A DNA stretch of 64,000 bases from positions 2,465,001 to 2,529,000 of the forward strand of contig NZ_RWIV01000001.1 of the NCBI RefSeq assembly GCF_003944835.1. Reading direction: 5' to 3'. Within the stretch, counting starts at the first letter, position 1. Each line of letters starts with the position of its first letter. The position numbers and the translations under genes are program-made. Under the pieces are notes generated by a model. That model saw only the letters and a list, made by a program, of their open reading frames with translations, did no database searches and had not been told where the DNA came from. Below are positions 18,579 through 26,931 of the stretch, in pieces. Source of the stretch: Bacillus sp. HMF5848 (GTDB taxonomy: Bacteria > Bacillota > Bacilli > Bacillales > HMF5848).

Positions 18579-18761
18579 ATGGAGTATCAAGACGTTAAAC
18601 AAAAATTAGAAGCGATGAAGAATGATCTAGCGAGAAAAATCGAGGACCCAAACGTACCAATTGAAGAAAAAGAACGCCTTAAAAACACCATTGAAAATTA
18701 CGAATATATCATTGAATTGACAGATATGAATCATTTTGAGCGCGGAACTATAAATCATTAA
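18579..18761 (+). CDS. small charged helical protein, 60 aa
   Basis: A 60-aa protein (MEYQDVKQKLEAMKNDLARK at the start) with heptad-like spacing and many Lys and Glu residues, probably a short coiled coil with the pattern of DUF3896-type Bacillus proteins. ATG at 18579 is chosen over an in-frame TTG six codons upstream because GAAAGGA sits at the right distance. It ends in a bidirectional terminator shared with the convergent lysyltransferase-like gene. Function unknown. Confidence 0.6.
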   Translation: MEYQDVKQKLEAMKNDLARKIEDPNVPIEEKERLKNTIENYEYIIELTDMNHFERGTINH

Positions 18762-18768
18762 TCTGTAG

Positions 18769-18796
18769 AAAGGCGAGCTATGATAGCCCGCCTTCT
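18769..18796. terminator. bidirectional terminator
   Basis: The stem AAGGCGAGCTAT / ATAGCCCGCCTT (one internal mismatch) between two convergent genes. The stop codon of the minus-strand gene lies inside it. Confidence 0.75.
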
Positions 18797-19908
18797 TTCT
18801 TTATTAGAAATAGCTTCTTAATCATGTCTATAGATAATTTAGGTTTTCTATTAGCGTCACTGTTAATTAGCATCATTAATTGTAATAGTATGACTGGAAA
18901 TGGTGATTTTGTATAAGCTACATATTTCGGCTCCCAATTTGTAGCAAATTTCGTTTTAAAGTAAAACAACCCTTTGAAATTATAATATTTATTTCCTTTT
19001 TCATAAGCTATACGTAACAATTTTTCACTAAAAAAAGCGTCTTTACTTTGTCCAACATTCGCTAATGGTGCCATTCCTAAGCTACAAGAATTATACCCAT
19101 TTCCCTTGGCCCAATTAAGTATGTGAACAAACATCACGTCCATAGTGCCAGCTGGGCTTTCTTGATGTTTCCGCATCAAATCAATAGTAACATTATTTTT
19201 GTAATCAGTCGCAATCGTAGCAAATGCGACAATACGTCCGTTTGATTCTTCTATCACACCAATTGGAAAGTTGGAGACATAGTCATCACTATATGCTACA
19301 ACGGAAAAGCCTTTTTCTTTCTTATTTGCTAACCAATTATTAGACACACTTGTTAATTCTTGTAACAGTTCTTTACTGTAAGGTGGTTGTAGTACACGAA
19401 ATGTATACGAATTACGGGTGAATTTGTTTAAAGTTGAACGCAATTTCGCTCCATTTTTCCCTGTTAATGAAAAAGTGTCTAATGAAACAATGCCTTCTTC
19501 GCCTATCTTTCTAAACGTATAGCCTAATTCGTGATAATACTGCATGTTCTCTGGGCAAATTTGATAATATATAGGTTTAATACCGGCTTTCTGACAGTAA
19601 TCATTAAATTCAACTAAGGCCCTTTTAAGCAACACTTGGTCACCTAGTGGATCCCCTAAAACGACTGCTTTATTAGCAATAATTTTATATATAAAAGCAA
19701 CCTGCTTCTCTTGAGCCCAATACACATCTTTGTCCTGCATATATGTTAAATGAGATAAATGGTTTCCACCGTTCTTTTTTATAAATTGAGTAAAATAAGT
19801 AATGTCGACATCATTGTTTAGTGTTTTGCTTTTCTGAAAGTAAAGCAAGGTAGTCCAAGTTATGAGTAACACTATAACCTCAAACTGTATAATTTGTGTA
19901 TCAATCAT
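18778..19908 (-). CDS. MprF C-terminal-type (phosphatidylglycerol lysyltransferase domain) protein
   Basis: A 376-aa protein with one N-terminal membrane segment (FEVIVLLITWTTLLYFQ) and the double-GNAT domain found at the C terminus of MprF: VLGDPLGD, YYQICPENMQYYHELGY, ATDYKNNVTIDLMRKHQESP and FYFKTKFATNWEPKYVAY. The long flippase part of MprF is absent. MprF-type domains transfer an amino acid from aminoacyl-tRNA to phosphatidylglycerol; stand-alone versions may have other acceptors. Start ATG 19908 after AGGGGG is preferred over an upstream TTG. Confidence 0.75.
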   Translation of the reverse strand: MIDTQIIQFEVIVLLITWTTLLYFQKSKTLNNDVDITYFTQFIKKNGGNHLSHLTYMQDKDVYWAQEKQVAFIYKIIANKAVVLGDPLGDQVLLKRALVEFNDYCQKAGIKPIYYQICPENMQYYHELGYTFRKIGEEGIVSLDTFSLTGKNGAKLRSTLNKFTRNSYTFRVLQPPYSKELLQELTSVSNNWLANKKEKGFSVVAYSDDYVSNFPIGVIEESNGRIVAFATIATDYKNNVTIDLMRKHQESPAGTMDVMFVHILNWAKGNGYNSCSLGMAPLANVGQSKDAFFSEKLLRIAYEKGNKYYNFKGLFYFKTKFATNWEPKYVAYTKSPFPVILLQLMMLINSDANRKPKLSIDMIKKLFLIKKEGGLS

Positions 19909-20330
19909 TTGGTACCCCCTATCAAAGCACATCTATATTAAGATAACATAAAATATAAATAAAATTAGTAGGAAAAATCTCTCTCATTCGTTTACCATAC
20001 ATCTCCCCATTAAAATAACGTGTCTATAGTAGGTAGACACGCTTTTGTAAGCGAATTGAGTCATAACAATTGAATTCGTAATCTCTATCATTAATGATTT
20101 AGGTAAGAGCTCTTCTCCCTTAAAATCAATTGCATATTCAACCTTTCCTATTCTAAAGCTGATCATTTGTACATTTTTATTTTAATTACAGTTACACACT
20201 CCATTACTGTATCTACCATTATACATGCTAATACAATAAATACAACGAGTGTATAATAATCCATGTTATAATGTACCGGGCTCTAAAGAATATTATATGC
20301 AAAATAATAAATTAAGCGAGGCTTACAGAG
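19909..20330. other. intergenic region without supported gene
   Basis: About 420 bp of AT-rich sequence between divergent genes. A 60-codon minus-strand frame (19984-20166) is present but has no ribosome binding site. I see no repeat or hairpin of note. Confidence 0.5.
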
Positions 20331-20894
20331 ATGAAAATGGTCACATTGGATCAATGGGATGAAGAAACATGGAAGCTTGTTGCGCCTTTATACGAGGAAG
20401 CCTTTGGGACAAGTAGTGCCAAACCGAAGCATGTTATTCAACATATGCTGAGCACAAATCTTGGATATCTTCACGTCCTTTATGAACATGAAAAAGCTAT
20501 AGCGATGGCTATTACTGGGATCGTAAACAATGGACATTTGTTAATCATTGATTATTTAACAGTGCTCTCCTCGTATCGTAGTCAAGGAAAAGGTCGTAAG
20601 GTTTTTGAACTAATAAAAGTATGGGGACAGACAAAAAAAAGCGTATCAAATATTATAATTGAAGTAGAAGCTGAACCTACCCCAAGCAACTTAGCCCGGA
20701 TACGCTTTTGGGAGAAATGCGGGTTTATACTGACTGAATATATTCATTCATATAAATGGGTACCCGAGACGTATCAGGCAATGTTCCTAGAAATAAGGAA
20801 GGATTCAAGCTTTCCAAAAAAGGGCGAAGATTTATTTAAATTCATCACTCTATTTCATAAAGCTTCTTTTACAAAAGCCAAACACAAAAACTAG
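20331..20894 (+). CDS. GNAT-family N-acetyltransferase
   Basis: A 187-aa protein with the GNAT acetyl-CoA pocket at SSYRSQGKGRKVFELI (residues 80-95; motif A Q-x-x-G-x-G) and the motif B stretch NLARIRFWEKCGF. The C-terminal 40 residues are basic and not part of the GNAT fold. The substrate is unknown. It stands alone on the plus strand, facing a GNAT gene on the other strand; no specific regulation is visible. Confidence 0.8.
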   Translation: MKMVTLDQWDEETWKLVAPLYEEAFGTSSAKPKHVIQHMLSTNLGYLHVLYEHEKAIAMAITGIVNNGHLLIIDYLTVLSSYRSQGKGRKVFELIKVWGQTKKSVSNIIIEVEAEPTPSNLARIRFWEKCGFILTEYIHSYKWVPETYQAMFLEIRKDSSFPKKGEDLFKFITLFHKASFTKAKHKN

Positions 20895-20987
20895 AGATTT
20901 TGTATATAACTTATACTTAATCCCTAGTCTTATTCGTTAATATAGAGTTATTACTAGTTTTGTAATTTCCCCATATAGGAGACTTTT

Positions 20988-21533
20988 CTAGTTTATAACA
21001 TATTCCAATTGACAATCGTATGGTTCGTGGTGTACTTGTTGCTGCCATATCCAGGTTGCATCGACACACCCCATTCTCACATAAAAGTCTATCGTTTCTA
21101 CTGAAGAATGAGCTGAAATATATAATTTTTTCACCTGTAATGATTTAGCCTCTTTGACACACATCTGGAACAATAGTTTTCCAATTCCTTTACCTCGCAC
21201 ATGTTCCGATACGTAAAGTTCGTGTAAGCATAAATATTCTTCCTTCTCTCCCATACGCTGCGATCCTAGAGAAGCAAAACCTATTAATCTGTACCCCGCT
21301 TCATATGCTGCAAATACTGTGCCACCAGTTAATAGCGTCTGTTTTAACTGTTGTATAACGATCTGCTTCTCATTATGATCCCAATCCTCTATAAAACTAA
21401 TATTTTTAATAACTTTTTTATTATTTTCAATTCGCCAAACTCTCTTTACTTCTTGATACCTATGAAAATAATCGAGCATGTTCTCATTGAATTCTTCTAA
21501 ATTTACTTTTTTTAGAGATATATCAGTACTCAA
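20988..21533 (-). CDS. GNAT-family N-acetyltransferase
   Basis: A 181-aa protein with LYVSEHVRGKGIGKLLFQMC (residues 107-126), the acetyl-CoA-binding GNAT motif A, followed by LYISAHSSVETIDFYVRMGC. The start is a TTG at 21533 with AAAGGAGTG nine bases upstream; no ATG gives a better fit. First of several minus-strand GNAT genes. Substrate unknown. Confidence 0.8.
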   Translation of the reverse strand: MSTDISLKKVNLEEFNENMLDYFHRYQEVKRVWRIENNKKVIKNISFIEDWDHNEKQIVIQQLKQTLLTGGTVFAAYEAGYRLIGFASLGSQRMGEKEEYLCLHELYVSEHVRGKGIGKLLFQMCVKEAKSLQVKKLYISAHSSVETIDFYVRMGCVDATWIWQQQVHHEPYDCQLEYVIN

Positions 21534-21613
21534 TTAATGAAACACTCCTTTCATAATAATCACAAGAAGAAAAAGTTTACCTTGTCTAGTGTCATGTCTT
21601 CATCACGTTAAAA

Positions 21614-22171
21614 CTATTTATTAAACTCGGTTTCTAAAATGCTCATAACGATAGCGTCATGGTATTGATTATTATAAAATAAACAATCTCTTAGAACCCC
21701 TTCTTGCTTGAATCCTAGCTTTTCATACACCCGGATAGCCCTCTCGTTAAATGAATACACCTGCAATTCGATTCTATGTAACTGATACATACCAAAGCCA
21801 TATTGCAGAAGTAATGATAAGGCTTCTGTGCCGAATTTTTTATTACAATCTTCTTCTTGAAAAATACCTATTCTTGTACTAGCACTTCTATTTTTCCAGT
21901 CAATATCATTCAAAACTACTTCACCGACGATCTCATCGTCTTGTTTATCGATGATAAAAAAATCTAATCGTGAATCATTACTACAGATGTTTTTTACATA
22001 ATTACTAAGGCCTTGTTTTGTGATAAAAGCTTTACTGCCTGTATATTTAAAGCTTTCAATACTCGCATTACTCAGCTTACCGTAATAATCATCAATATGT
22101 TGTTCCTCAATTGGCTTTAAATATATTCTCTCACCCTCTAGCAATCTGCGTTTCCCATGCATGTTACTCAT
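21614..22171 (-). CDS. GNAT acetyltransferase, RimJ/RimL type
   Basis: A 185-aa RimJ/RimL/SpeG-type GNAT. It starts LLEGERIYLKPIEEQHIDDY, then has the acetyl-CoA region NKKFGTEALSLLLQYGFGMY and the signature LHRIELQVYSFNERAIRVYE KLGF. This branch acetylates protein N-termini, amino acids, polyamines or drugs. It lies in a run of three minus-strand GNAT genes with gaps of about 80-100 bp, each probably expressed separately. No specific substrate can be assigned. Confidence 0.82.
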   Translation of the reverse strand: MSNMHGKRRLLEGERIYLKPIEEQHIDDYYGKLSNASIESFKYTGSKAFITKQGLSNYVKNICSNDSRLDFFIIDKQDDEIVGEVVLNDIDWKNRSASTRIGIFQEEDCNKKFGTEALSLLLQYGFGMYQLHRIELQVYSFNERAIRVYEKLGFKQEGVLRDCLFYNNQYHDAIVMSILETEFNK

Positions 22172-22273
22172 ATAAATCCCCCATTCATAAAATAACTCTA
22201 CAAGTAGGTTATCATCACATTTCTCATTCTAATAGGGTAAGAACGATTCTATATTGTTTTTTACACTAAGTGT

Positions 22274-22840
22274 TCAATCAGTGCTATTTACAAACTTACT
22301 TTGTTTTTCATATTCATCCTTCCATAGTCGATATTTCACTCGATTGGAAAGTTGCTTGTCTATATAGCTTAGCTCCGCTTCCTTGACCATCCCGAGCTTT
22401 TTCATAATCTTTTCTGAATTCACATTTTGCACGACACAGCCCGCCGTTATTTCCTTGGTATGTAAATATGAAAAAGCATACTCGATGACGACCTTTGCTG
22501 CTTCAGTCGTAATCCCTTTTCCCCAATATTTTTCATGTATGAAGTACCCTAAATCCATAACTTTCCCAACAGAATCTTCGTTCACGACAGTAAGACCGAT
22601 TTCCCCCACATAGTCTTCTGTACTTTTATCCAAAATAGCAAAGAAAAATTTACATCTTTTTTCAGAATTGGCTTCATCAATAGCATGCTGCAATGCTAAA
22701 GTTGTTTCATCTAAAGAGGTTTTCCTCAAGGATGGCAAATAATACATAACTTTCTTATTCGACATTAAGGCGTGCATAGAAAGTAAATCTTCCTTCATAT
22801 GATCTCTAATAATTAACCTTTCCGTTGATAAATAGATCAT
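22274..22840 (-). CDS. GNAT acetyltransferase, RimJ/RimL type
   Basis: A 188-aa RimJ/RimL-type GNAT: STERLIIRDHMKEDLLSMHA at the start, GYFIHEKYWGKGITTEAAKV for the acetyl-CoA loop and VNSEKIMKKLGM near the end. It lies 18 bp behind the pentapeptide-repeat gene on the same strand, so both may share a transcript. Substrate unknown. Confidence 0.82.
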   Translation of the reverse strand: MIYLSTERLIIRDHMKEDLLSMHALMSNKKVMYYLPSLRKTSLDETTLALQHAIDEANSEKRCKFFFAILDKSTEDYVGEIGLTVVNEDSVGKVMDLGYFIHEKYWGKGITTEAAKVVIEYAFSYLHTKEITAGCVVQNVNSEKIMKKLGMVKEAELSYIDKQLSNRVKYRLWKDEYEKQSKFVNSTD

Positions 22841-22858
22841 AAATTATACAGCCCCATC

Positions 22859-23695
22859 CTATGTATTACTTTGACACAACCAATGCTCCGGTACTTTTAA
22901 AGAAGTCGGTAACTTCGTTTTCTTATCCCCATTTGCTGCGTTAACTTGTGCCTGCGTAAGAAAGATACTTCCCCTTAGGTCCGCGCCACTTACATTAGCA
23001 TCACGTAAGTCCGCGCCAATAAAATCCGTTACTGTTAAATCAGCATCACGAAGATCAGCAGCAATAAGCAATGCTCCTCTCAGATTGGCTCCTTTAAGGT
23101 TAACCCCTTTTAACTTTGCGCCTATTAATTGGCGACTCTTAATTTCATTTTTGTTACTTTTGTGCGCATTTACTTTTGCTCTAACTAGTTCACTAGTTTT
23201 TAAGAGTAACTCATTGATAGTGGCTCTATGCATCGAAACGTCAAGTTTTAAAATAGATTGTGGTGGTAAATCGGTTAATTGCTTCGTTTCATCTATAGCT
23301 TCTTTTAAATCGGCATGGATGCTTTGCGTTTCCTCATAATTTACTGCTTCATGCAAATACCGAAGCATTTCAAAAAGCTGCTGCATAATAGGGAATACCT
23401 CAAACATCTCTTTTGCTGTATTTTGATTCTCTCGCCAATCTTGACCTTGGTACGTGTATTGTGAAACCCTCTGTCCCGCTCCAAAACACTCATACACAGT
23501 ACAACCTCGAAACCCTTTATTTCTTAGGTTTTTATGTATGCTACAACGGTAGTCCGCTTGCAGATTTCTACATGGGATACCACTGTCTTTATCAAATGCA
23601 AAATCAGCTGACTTTGCATATGGCAACGCCACACAGCATAAACCAAAACATTGTTTACAATCTGCACTAAAATCCTGAATTGACAATATTTCCAC
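22859..23695 (-). CDS. pentapeptide-repeat protein with Cys-rich N-terminus
   Basis: A 278-aa protein. The first 70 residues hold about eight Cys (DCKQCFGLCC, IPCRNLQADYRCSIH, GCTVYECFG), a likely metal site as in the CxxCxxxCC group. The middle (80-180) is helical. Residues about 193-245 contain A(D/N)LxxA pentapeptide repeats (GANLRGALL, AADLRDADL, GADLRDANV, GADLRGSIF), which form a right-handed square beta-helix. Such repeats mimic DNA in the Qnr and MfpA proteins, but only about ten repeats are present here, so that role is not implied. Confidence 0.8.
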   Translation of the reverse strand: MEILSIQDFSADCKQCFGLCCVALPYAKSADFAFDKDSGIPCRNLQADYRCSIHKNLRNKGFRGCTVYECFGAGQRVSQYTYQGQDWRENQNTAKEMFEVFPIMQQLFEMLRYLHEAVNYEETQSIHADLKEAIDETKQLTDLPPQSILKLDVSMHRATINELLLKTSELVRAKVNAHKSNKNEIKSRQLIGAKLKGVNLKGANLRGALLIAADLRDADLTVTDFIGADLRDANVSGADLRGSIFLTQAQVNAANGDKKTKLPTSLKVPEHWLCQSNT

Positions 23696-23986
23696 TTCCT
23701 TATATTAGCCTAGAAAAATATTACATTATTACATGAATACATTTAATCTATCATACTAACAAGAGGTTATGTTACTCTATTTGAGCTTTTTCTCAATTGT
23801 TTATGAAATACACCATGACACTGCAAATTGGCTGGATAATTAAAGGTCTATTCTATGAACATGCAGCAAGAATTCTATCCTTTAAACCTATGTTTTCCTT
23901 GCTACTTATAAAGCTATTATTCATAATTAAAATAAGGGAATAAGCCGAACACGTTTATTAATAGTAATGTATGGGAGGGCACGAGT

Positions 23987-24301
23987 ATGAACAAAACTGA
24001 GGCAATTGCCCGTAGAATACTAGGGTGGAAGTTAAATCGTTGGGATAGATGGTTTGACTATGAAAAAGGTGTTTTTATTTCTGTAACCGATTTTCAACCA
24101 GAACAAAATATTGACCATGCGATGTTAGTTGTTGACCGACTACAAAAAAAGGGAATTACATACGAAGCTAAAGAGACACCTGAATTTTTCGAAGTTCGCT
24201 TTAACAATGTTACTGATACAGGAAAAACATTAGCTGAAGCTATTACAAACACAGCCTATTTAATTGCCAATAGTAGCTCAGACGCTGATGAGTGGCTATA
24301 A
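23987..24301 (+). CDS. small protein resembling phage ABA-sandwich domain
   Basis: A 104-aa protein, MNKTEAIARRILGWKLNRWD at its start, then a strand-helix-strand layout with DFQPEQNIDHAMLVVDRLQK and a final TLAEAITNTAYLIAN helix. The pattern, with W-D at the start and a terminal AI..A helix, fits the phage ABA-sandwich domain found in prophage cargo and small Bacillus proteins. GGGAGGGC precedes ATG. No phage genes surround it, so it is a single stray domain. Function unknown. Confidence 0.6.
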   Translation: MNKTEAIARRILGWKLNRWDRWFDYEKGVFISVTDFQPEQNIDHAMLVVDRLQKKGITYEAKETPEFFEVRFNNVTDTGKTLAEAITNTAYLIANSSSDADEWL

Positions 24302-24350
24302 TAATACATTTGAATACCAGGTGACAAAGAAGTACTTACGACAAATCAAA

Positions 24351-24470
24351 ATTGACGCATAAAGCCTAAAATTTCACGCATAAACACAAAGAATTGACGC
24401 ATAAAGTCTAAGATTTCACGCATAAACACTAAAAGCTCTCGTTTAAAAACAATCATCCACGCATAACATA
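24351..24470. repeat. 21-bp periodic ACGCATAAA tandem repeat
   Basis: ACGCAT occurs at 24355, 24376, 24397 and 24418, exactly 21 bp apart, followed by a decayed unit near 24436-24447 and another copy at 24459. Units alternate TTGACGCATAAA and TTCACGCATAAA. Read on the minus strand, every unit is in frame (21 = 7 codons) and gives a heptad such as FMREILG / FMRQFFV in an open frame of 36 codons (24346-24456). That ORF lacks a good ribosome binding site. Confidence 0.85.
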
Positions 24471-24527
24471 ATTACGCGAGTAATAAAGTACATAATCAAC
24501 AGCATGGGCATTAGCAACCATGCTGTT

Positions 24528-25097
24528 TCAACTTAGTTCGTGTTCATATACCGTATTGCCGGTCTTATCTACTCCACGTAAAAAAAGCCATTTATACGGA
24601 TTCTCTAGTTCGTTCCAATAAAACAAGAACATACGGTGATCTTTTAAAGGATACGACAAGGTTTGAACCGGATTTCCGGAGCCCTCCATTACATCTAGCT
24701 GAACCTCAACAATGTTAGGATTCGTAACAACACCGTAAATTTTCATCAACATGAGATCATCATTAATAGTCGAGCCAGACCATGAGTATGAGATGGCCTG
24801 ATTTTTGTCAATTTCAGTTCCTCCCACGTGACTTCCTGGTCGCCAAAACACTCCTGCATGTTTCTCCACACTGTTAACGGAAAACCATTCTTTATAAGTC
24901 CCCATATATAAACGAACATCTCCAACGTCAATACTTTCAACAATATTTGATGGCCCATAATGGTACGTTCGCTCTGATTGTTCGTGCGCAGCCAATGGTG
25001 AAAGATGATAATAATTAAAATATGGAGACTCTTTGACAGCAAAAAATAATAATACAATGGCTATAACCCACTCAATACTCAGCCTTTTTTTACTCAT
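24528..25097 (-). CDS. membrane-anchored hypothetical protein
   Basis: A 189-aa protein with one N-terminal membrane segment (SIEWVIAIVLLFFAV) and an outside domain rich in aromatic residues and predicted beta strands (LYMGTYKEWFSVNSVEKHAG ... SYSWSGSTINDDLMLMKIYG). I do not recognise the family. It starts one base after the stop of the 155-aa gene upstream, so the two are translationally coupled and probably act together at the cell surface. Confidence 0.6.
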   Translation of the reverse strand: MSKKRLSIEWVIAIVLLFFAVKESPYFNYYHLSPLAAHEQSERTYHYGPSNIVESIDVGDVRLYMGTYKEWFSVNSVEKHAGVFWRPGSHVGGTEIDKNQAISYSWSGSTINDDLMLMKIYGVVTNPNIVEVQLDVMEGSGNPVQTLSYPLKDHRMFLFYWNELENPYKWLFLRGVDKTGNTVYEHELS

Positions 25098-25098
25098 A

Positions 25099-25566
25099 TT
25101 ATATTGTCGCCTCTGTCAAATTAATCTCAGTTTGAAATTCTCTATCATACCACTTGTAACGGATAACAATTGTTTGTATTTCTTTTGGCAGTGGTTCATA
25201 ATCGTTTATACACGATTCTCCCCACACCATTCCCGAGCTTGAACCTCCTGAGCCTTGATACTTATAGCCGGTTTCATCTATTAGCTGTAAAGCTATGCCT
25301 GGAAATGACCAGCCTTGTTCTTTTTTCCTTATATCATAAAACAGCAATGTTTCCTCTTCTGAATATACAAGATACTTTAAATGGATAGTATCATGATCTA
25401 CATACATTTCTTTATCAATCTCAATCATCGTGGCATATCCAGCTTCAATTTGATTCATTATATCTTTAGGAATATCACGTTCAAATACAGAAAATAAACC
25501 CACTATGTTCGGGTATAGTGTAAATATCGATGTGATTATAATGAGTCTAGGAATCCACTTGACCAT
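25099..25566 (-). CDS. exported hypothetical protein, coupled to neighbour
   Basis: A 155-aa protein with an N-terminal hydrophobic segment (LIIITSIFTLYPNIVGLF) and a beta-rich outside part with YQGSGGSSSGMVWGES and a C-terminal TIVIRYKWYDREFQTEINL. The latter resembles the extracytoplasmic C-terminal domains attached to anti-sigma-like Bacillus membrane proteins (DUF4179/DUF5643 type), which is only a suggestion. First gene of a two-gene operon with the 189-aa protein. Function unknown. Confidence 0.6.
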   Translation of the reverse strand: MVKWIPRLIIITSIFTLYPNIVGLFSVFERDIPKDIMNQIEAGYATMIEIDKEMYVDHDTIHLKYLVYSEEETLLFYDIRKKEQGWSFPGIALQLIDETGYKYQGSGGSSSGMVWGESCINDYEPLPKEIQTIVIRYKWYDREFQTEINLTEATI

Positions 25567-25589
25567 ATACTATCTCCCCCTTTACGAAA

Positions 25590-25619
25590 AATAACAGACT
25601 AATGACGTAGTCTGTTATT
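25590..25619 (-). terminator. intrinsic terminator behind dinB-family gene
   Basis: A 12-bp perfect stem AATAACAGACTA / TAGTCTGTTATT with a 6-nt loop and TTTT on the minus strand, 36 bp after the DinB-family gene. Confidence 0.8.
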
Positions 25620-25654
25620 CAGTATAACCTAAATGATAAAACACATATTTACTC

Positions 25655-26098
25655 TTATCTGACGAAGTTAATATAATCTACGTTAATTGGCTCTGTGTTA
25701 CCTTGCCTGAGTAACATATTAATTTGACCGCGATGGTACTGACCATGAAGAGCTAGATGAATTAAAATATTCCGCATCGAGCTAACAAATTCTATCCCCT
25801 TACTGTTTTTATATGTAACAGTCTGGTCTAAATCTGACGTATCGATTTGTTCTAACAAACATTTATATTCTTCATTATTCTTTTGAACAAGTACAGAACA
25901 TTCTTCTAAACTTGCTTCTTTCCATATCGGCAATTGGGACGTATCCTTCGCTTGTAATCTATGTAACCAAACCTGCTCAGCAAATAGGAGATGGGCAAAT
26001 ACATATCGCGCGCGTTCGTTGTCATTCTTACGCAACACATCGAGAATCCTTACGTTCGCCCAGTTTAGATGCTTATACATGCTTCTTATAGTTTTCAT
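25655..26098 (-). CDS. DinB-family protein
   Basis: A 147-aa four-helix DinB/YfiT-type protein. The metal-binding His residues appear in MYKHLNWANVRILD, in the FAHLLFAEQVWLHRL helix and in HLALHGQYHRGQINMLLR near residues 115-132. Members bind a divalent metal and many are thiol-dependent transferases using bacillithiol; no substrate can be given here. It lies 25 bp behind a GNAT gene. Confidence 0.85.
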   Translation of the reverse strand: MKTIRSMYKHLNWANVRILDVLRKNDNERARYVFAHLLFAEQVWLHRLQAKDTSQLPIWKEASLEECSVLVQKNNEEYKCLLEQIDTSDLDQTVTYKNSKGIEFVSSMRNILIHLALHGQYHRGQINMLLRQGNTEPINVDYINFVR

Positions 26099-26122
26099 GA
26101 TTACTTATCCCCCTTATACAGA

Positions 26123-26917
26123 TTACTTTTCGTCCTCAATCTTTGGCACTTCAACATTCAAAAGTCTAGTTTTTGATATCATTCCTGCACTTTGTAACGT
26201 TAACTTTGAGTTTGTGTTATAGTACCAGCACCCACATATTGGTTCTAAATCATGCTGATAGCACCACTCTTTTAACCTTTGTATGATGGTACGTCCCACA
26301 CCTTGCTTTCGATACGCTTCATTCGTATACATGCCAACACTCGCATAGCCCTTTTGCAGCTCGCTAATTTCGATAATACCGATCCCTAACAAGATATTCT
26401 CTTTCATAAAAACAAATATTTGCCCATCTTTAATACGTTCTTCCAATCGGTCGAAGAAATCCTCGCTAACTTCTACTATCTTGTGGACATCACTAAGAAC
26501 AGCCTGTCTCAAATGACCTTCATGATTTAATTTTTCTGAAGGAATCATTATTTTGCTATCTTTGAAGAAATAGGCTTGTTTATTAATCTTATAATCTCGA
26601 TCTATCACATTGCTTAAGAAAAATTCGTCGGCTGTATACACAAAAACAGATGAAATAACATGGTTTGAAAAAATGCACGTCATAATATCCTGGCTTTTTG
26701 TGTAAAACGGCACTTTCAAGTAAAACTGTGTTAATAACGTATTGTTAAAAATAGCATAGTACCCTGCTACTTCTTCACCTACAAAAATCTTATGAAATGT
26801 CGAGTTTACTATATGCTCTTCTAAAAAAGAATCAAATGGCGAATGTAACGATTGAATATATTCCTCCATCATATTTGAGACTTCCGTTATGGTACATTGT
26901 TCTAATTCAAATATCAT
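26123..26917 (-). CDS. GNAT-family N-acetyltransferase
   Basis: A 264-aa protein with an N-terminal degenerate half and a C-terminal GNAT domain (about 135-250): FVFMKENILLGIGIIEI, GMYTNEAYRKQGVGRTIIQR and PICGCWYYNTNSKLTLQSAG. The last segment (YxNxxS..xxxxxG) is the motif B of GNATs related to YfiT/Eis-like proteins. ATG at 26917 is chosen over an in-frame TTG at 26926 because GGGAG is then at a workable distance. Lies between the dinB gene and a two-domain GNAT gene. Confidence 0.75.
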   Translation of the reverse strand: MIFELEQCTITEVSNMMEEYIQSLHSPFDSFLEEHIVNSTFHKIFVGEEVAGYYAIFNNTLLTQFYLKVPFYTKSQDIMTCIFSNHVISSVFVYTADEFFLSNVIDRDYKINKQAYFFKDSKIMIPSEKLNHEGHLRQAVLSDVHKIVEVSEDFFDRLEERIKDGQIFVFMKENILLGIGIIEISELQKGYASVGMYTNEAYRKQGVGRTIIQRLKEWCYQHDLEPICGCWYYNTNSKLTLQSAGMISKTRLLNVEVPKIEDEK

Positions 26918-26931
26918 GTCTACCAACTCCC

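Noticed and set aside
19984-20166. 60-codon minus-strand frame (MISFRIGKVEYAIDFKGEEL)
   Set aside because: Composition is acceptable but there is no ribosome binding site at its ATG and no terminator; not enough support.
24346-24456. 36-codon heptad-repeat ORF as a firm gene
   Set aside because: No good ribosome binding site and the sequence is explained by a 21-bp DNA repeat; kept only as a finding.
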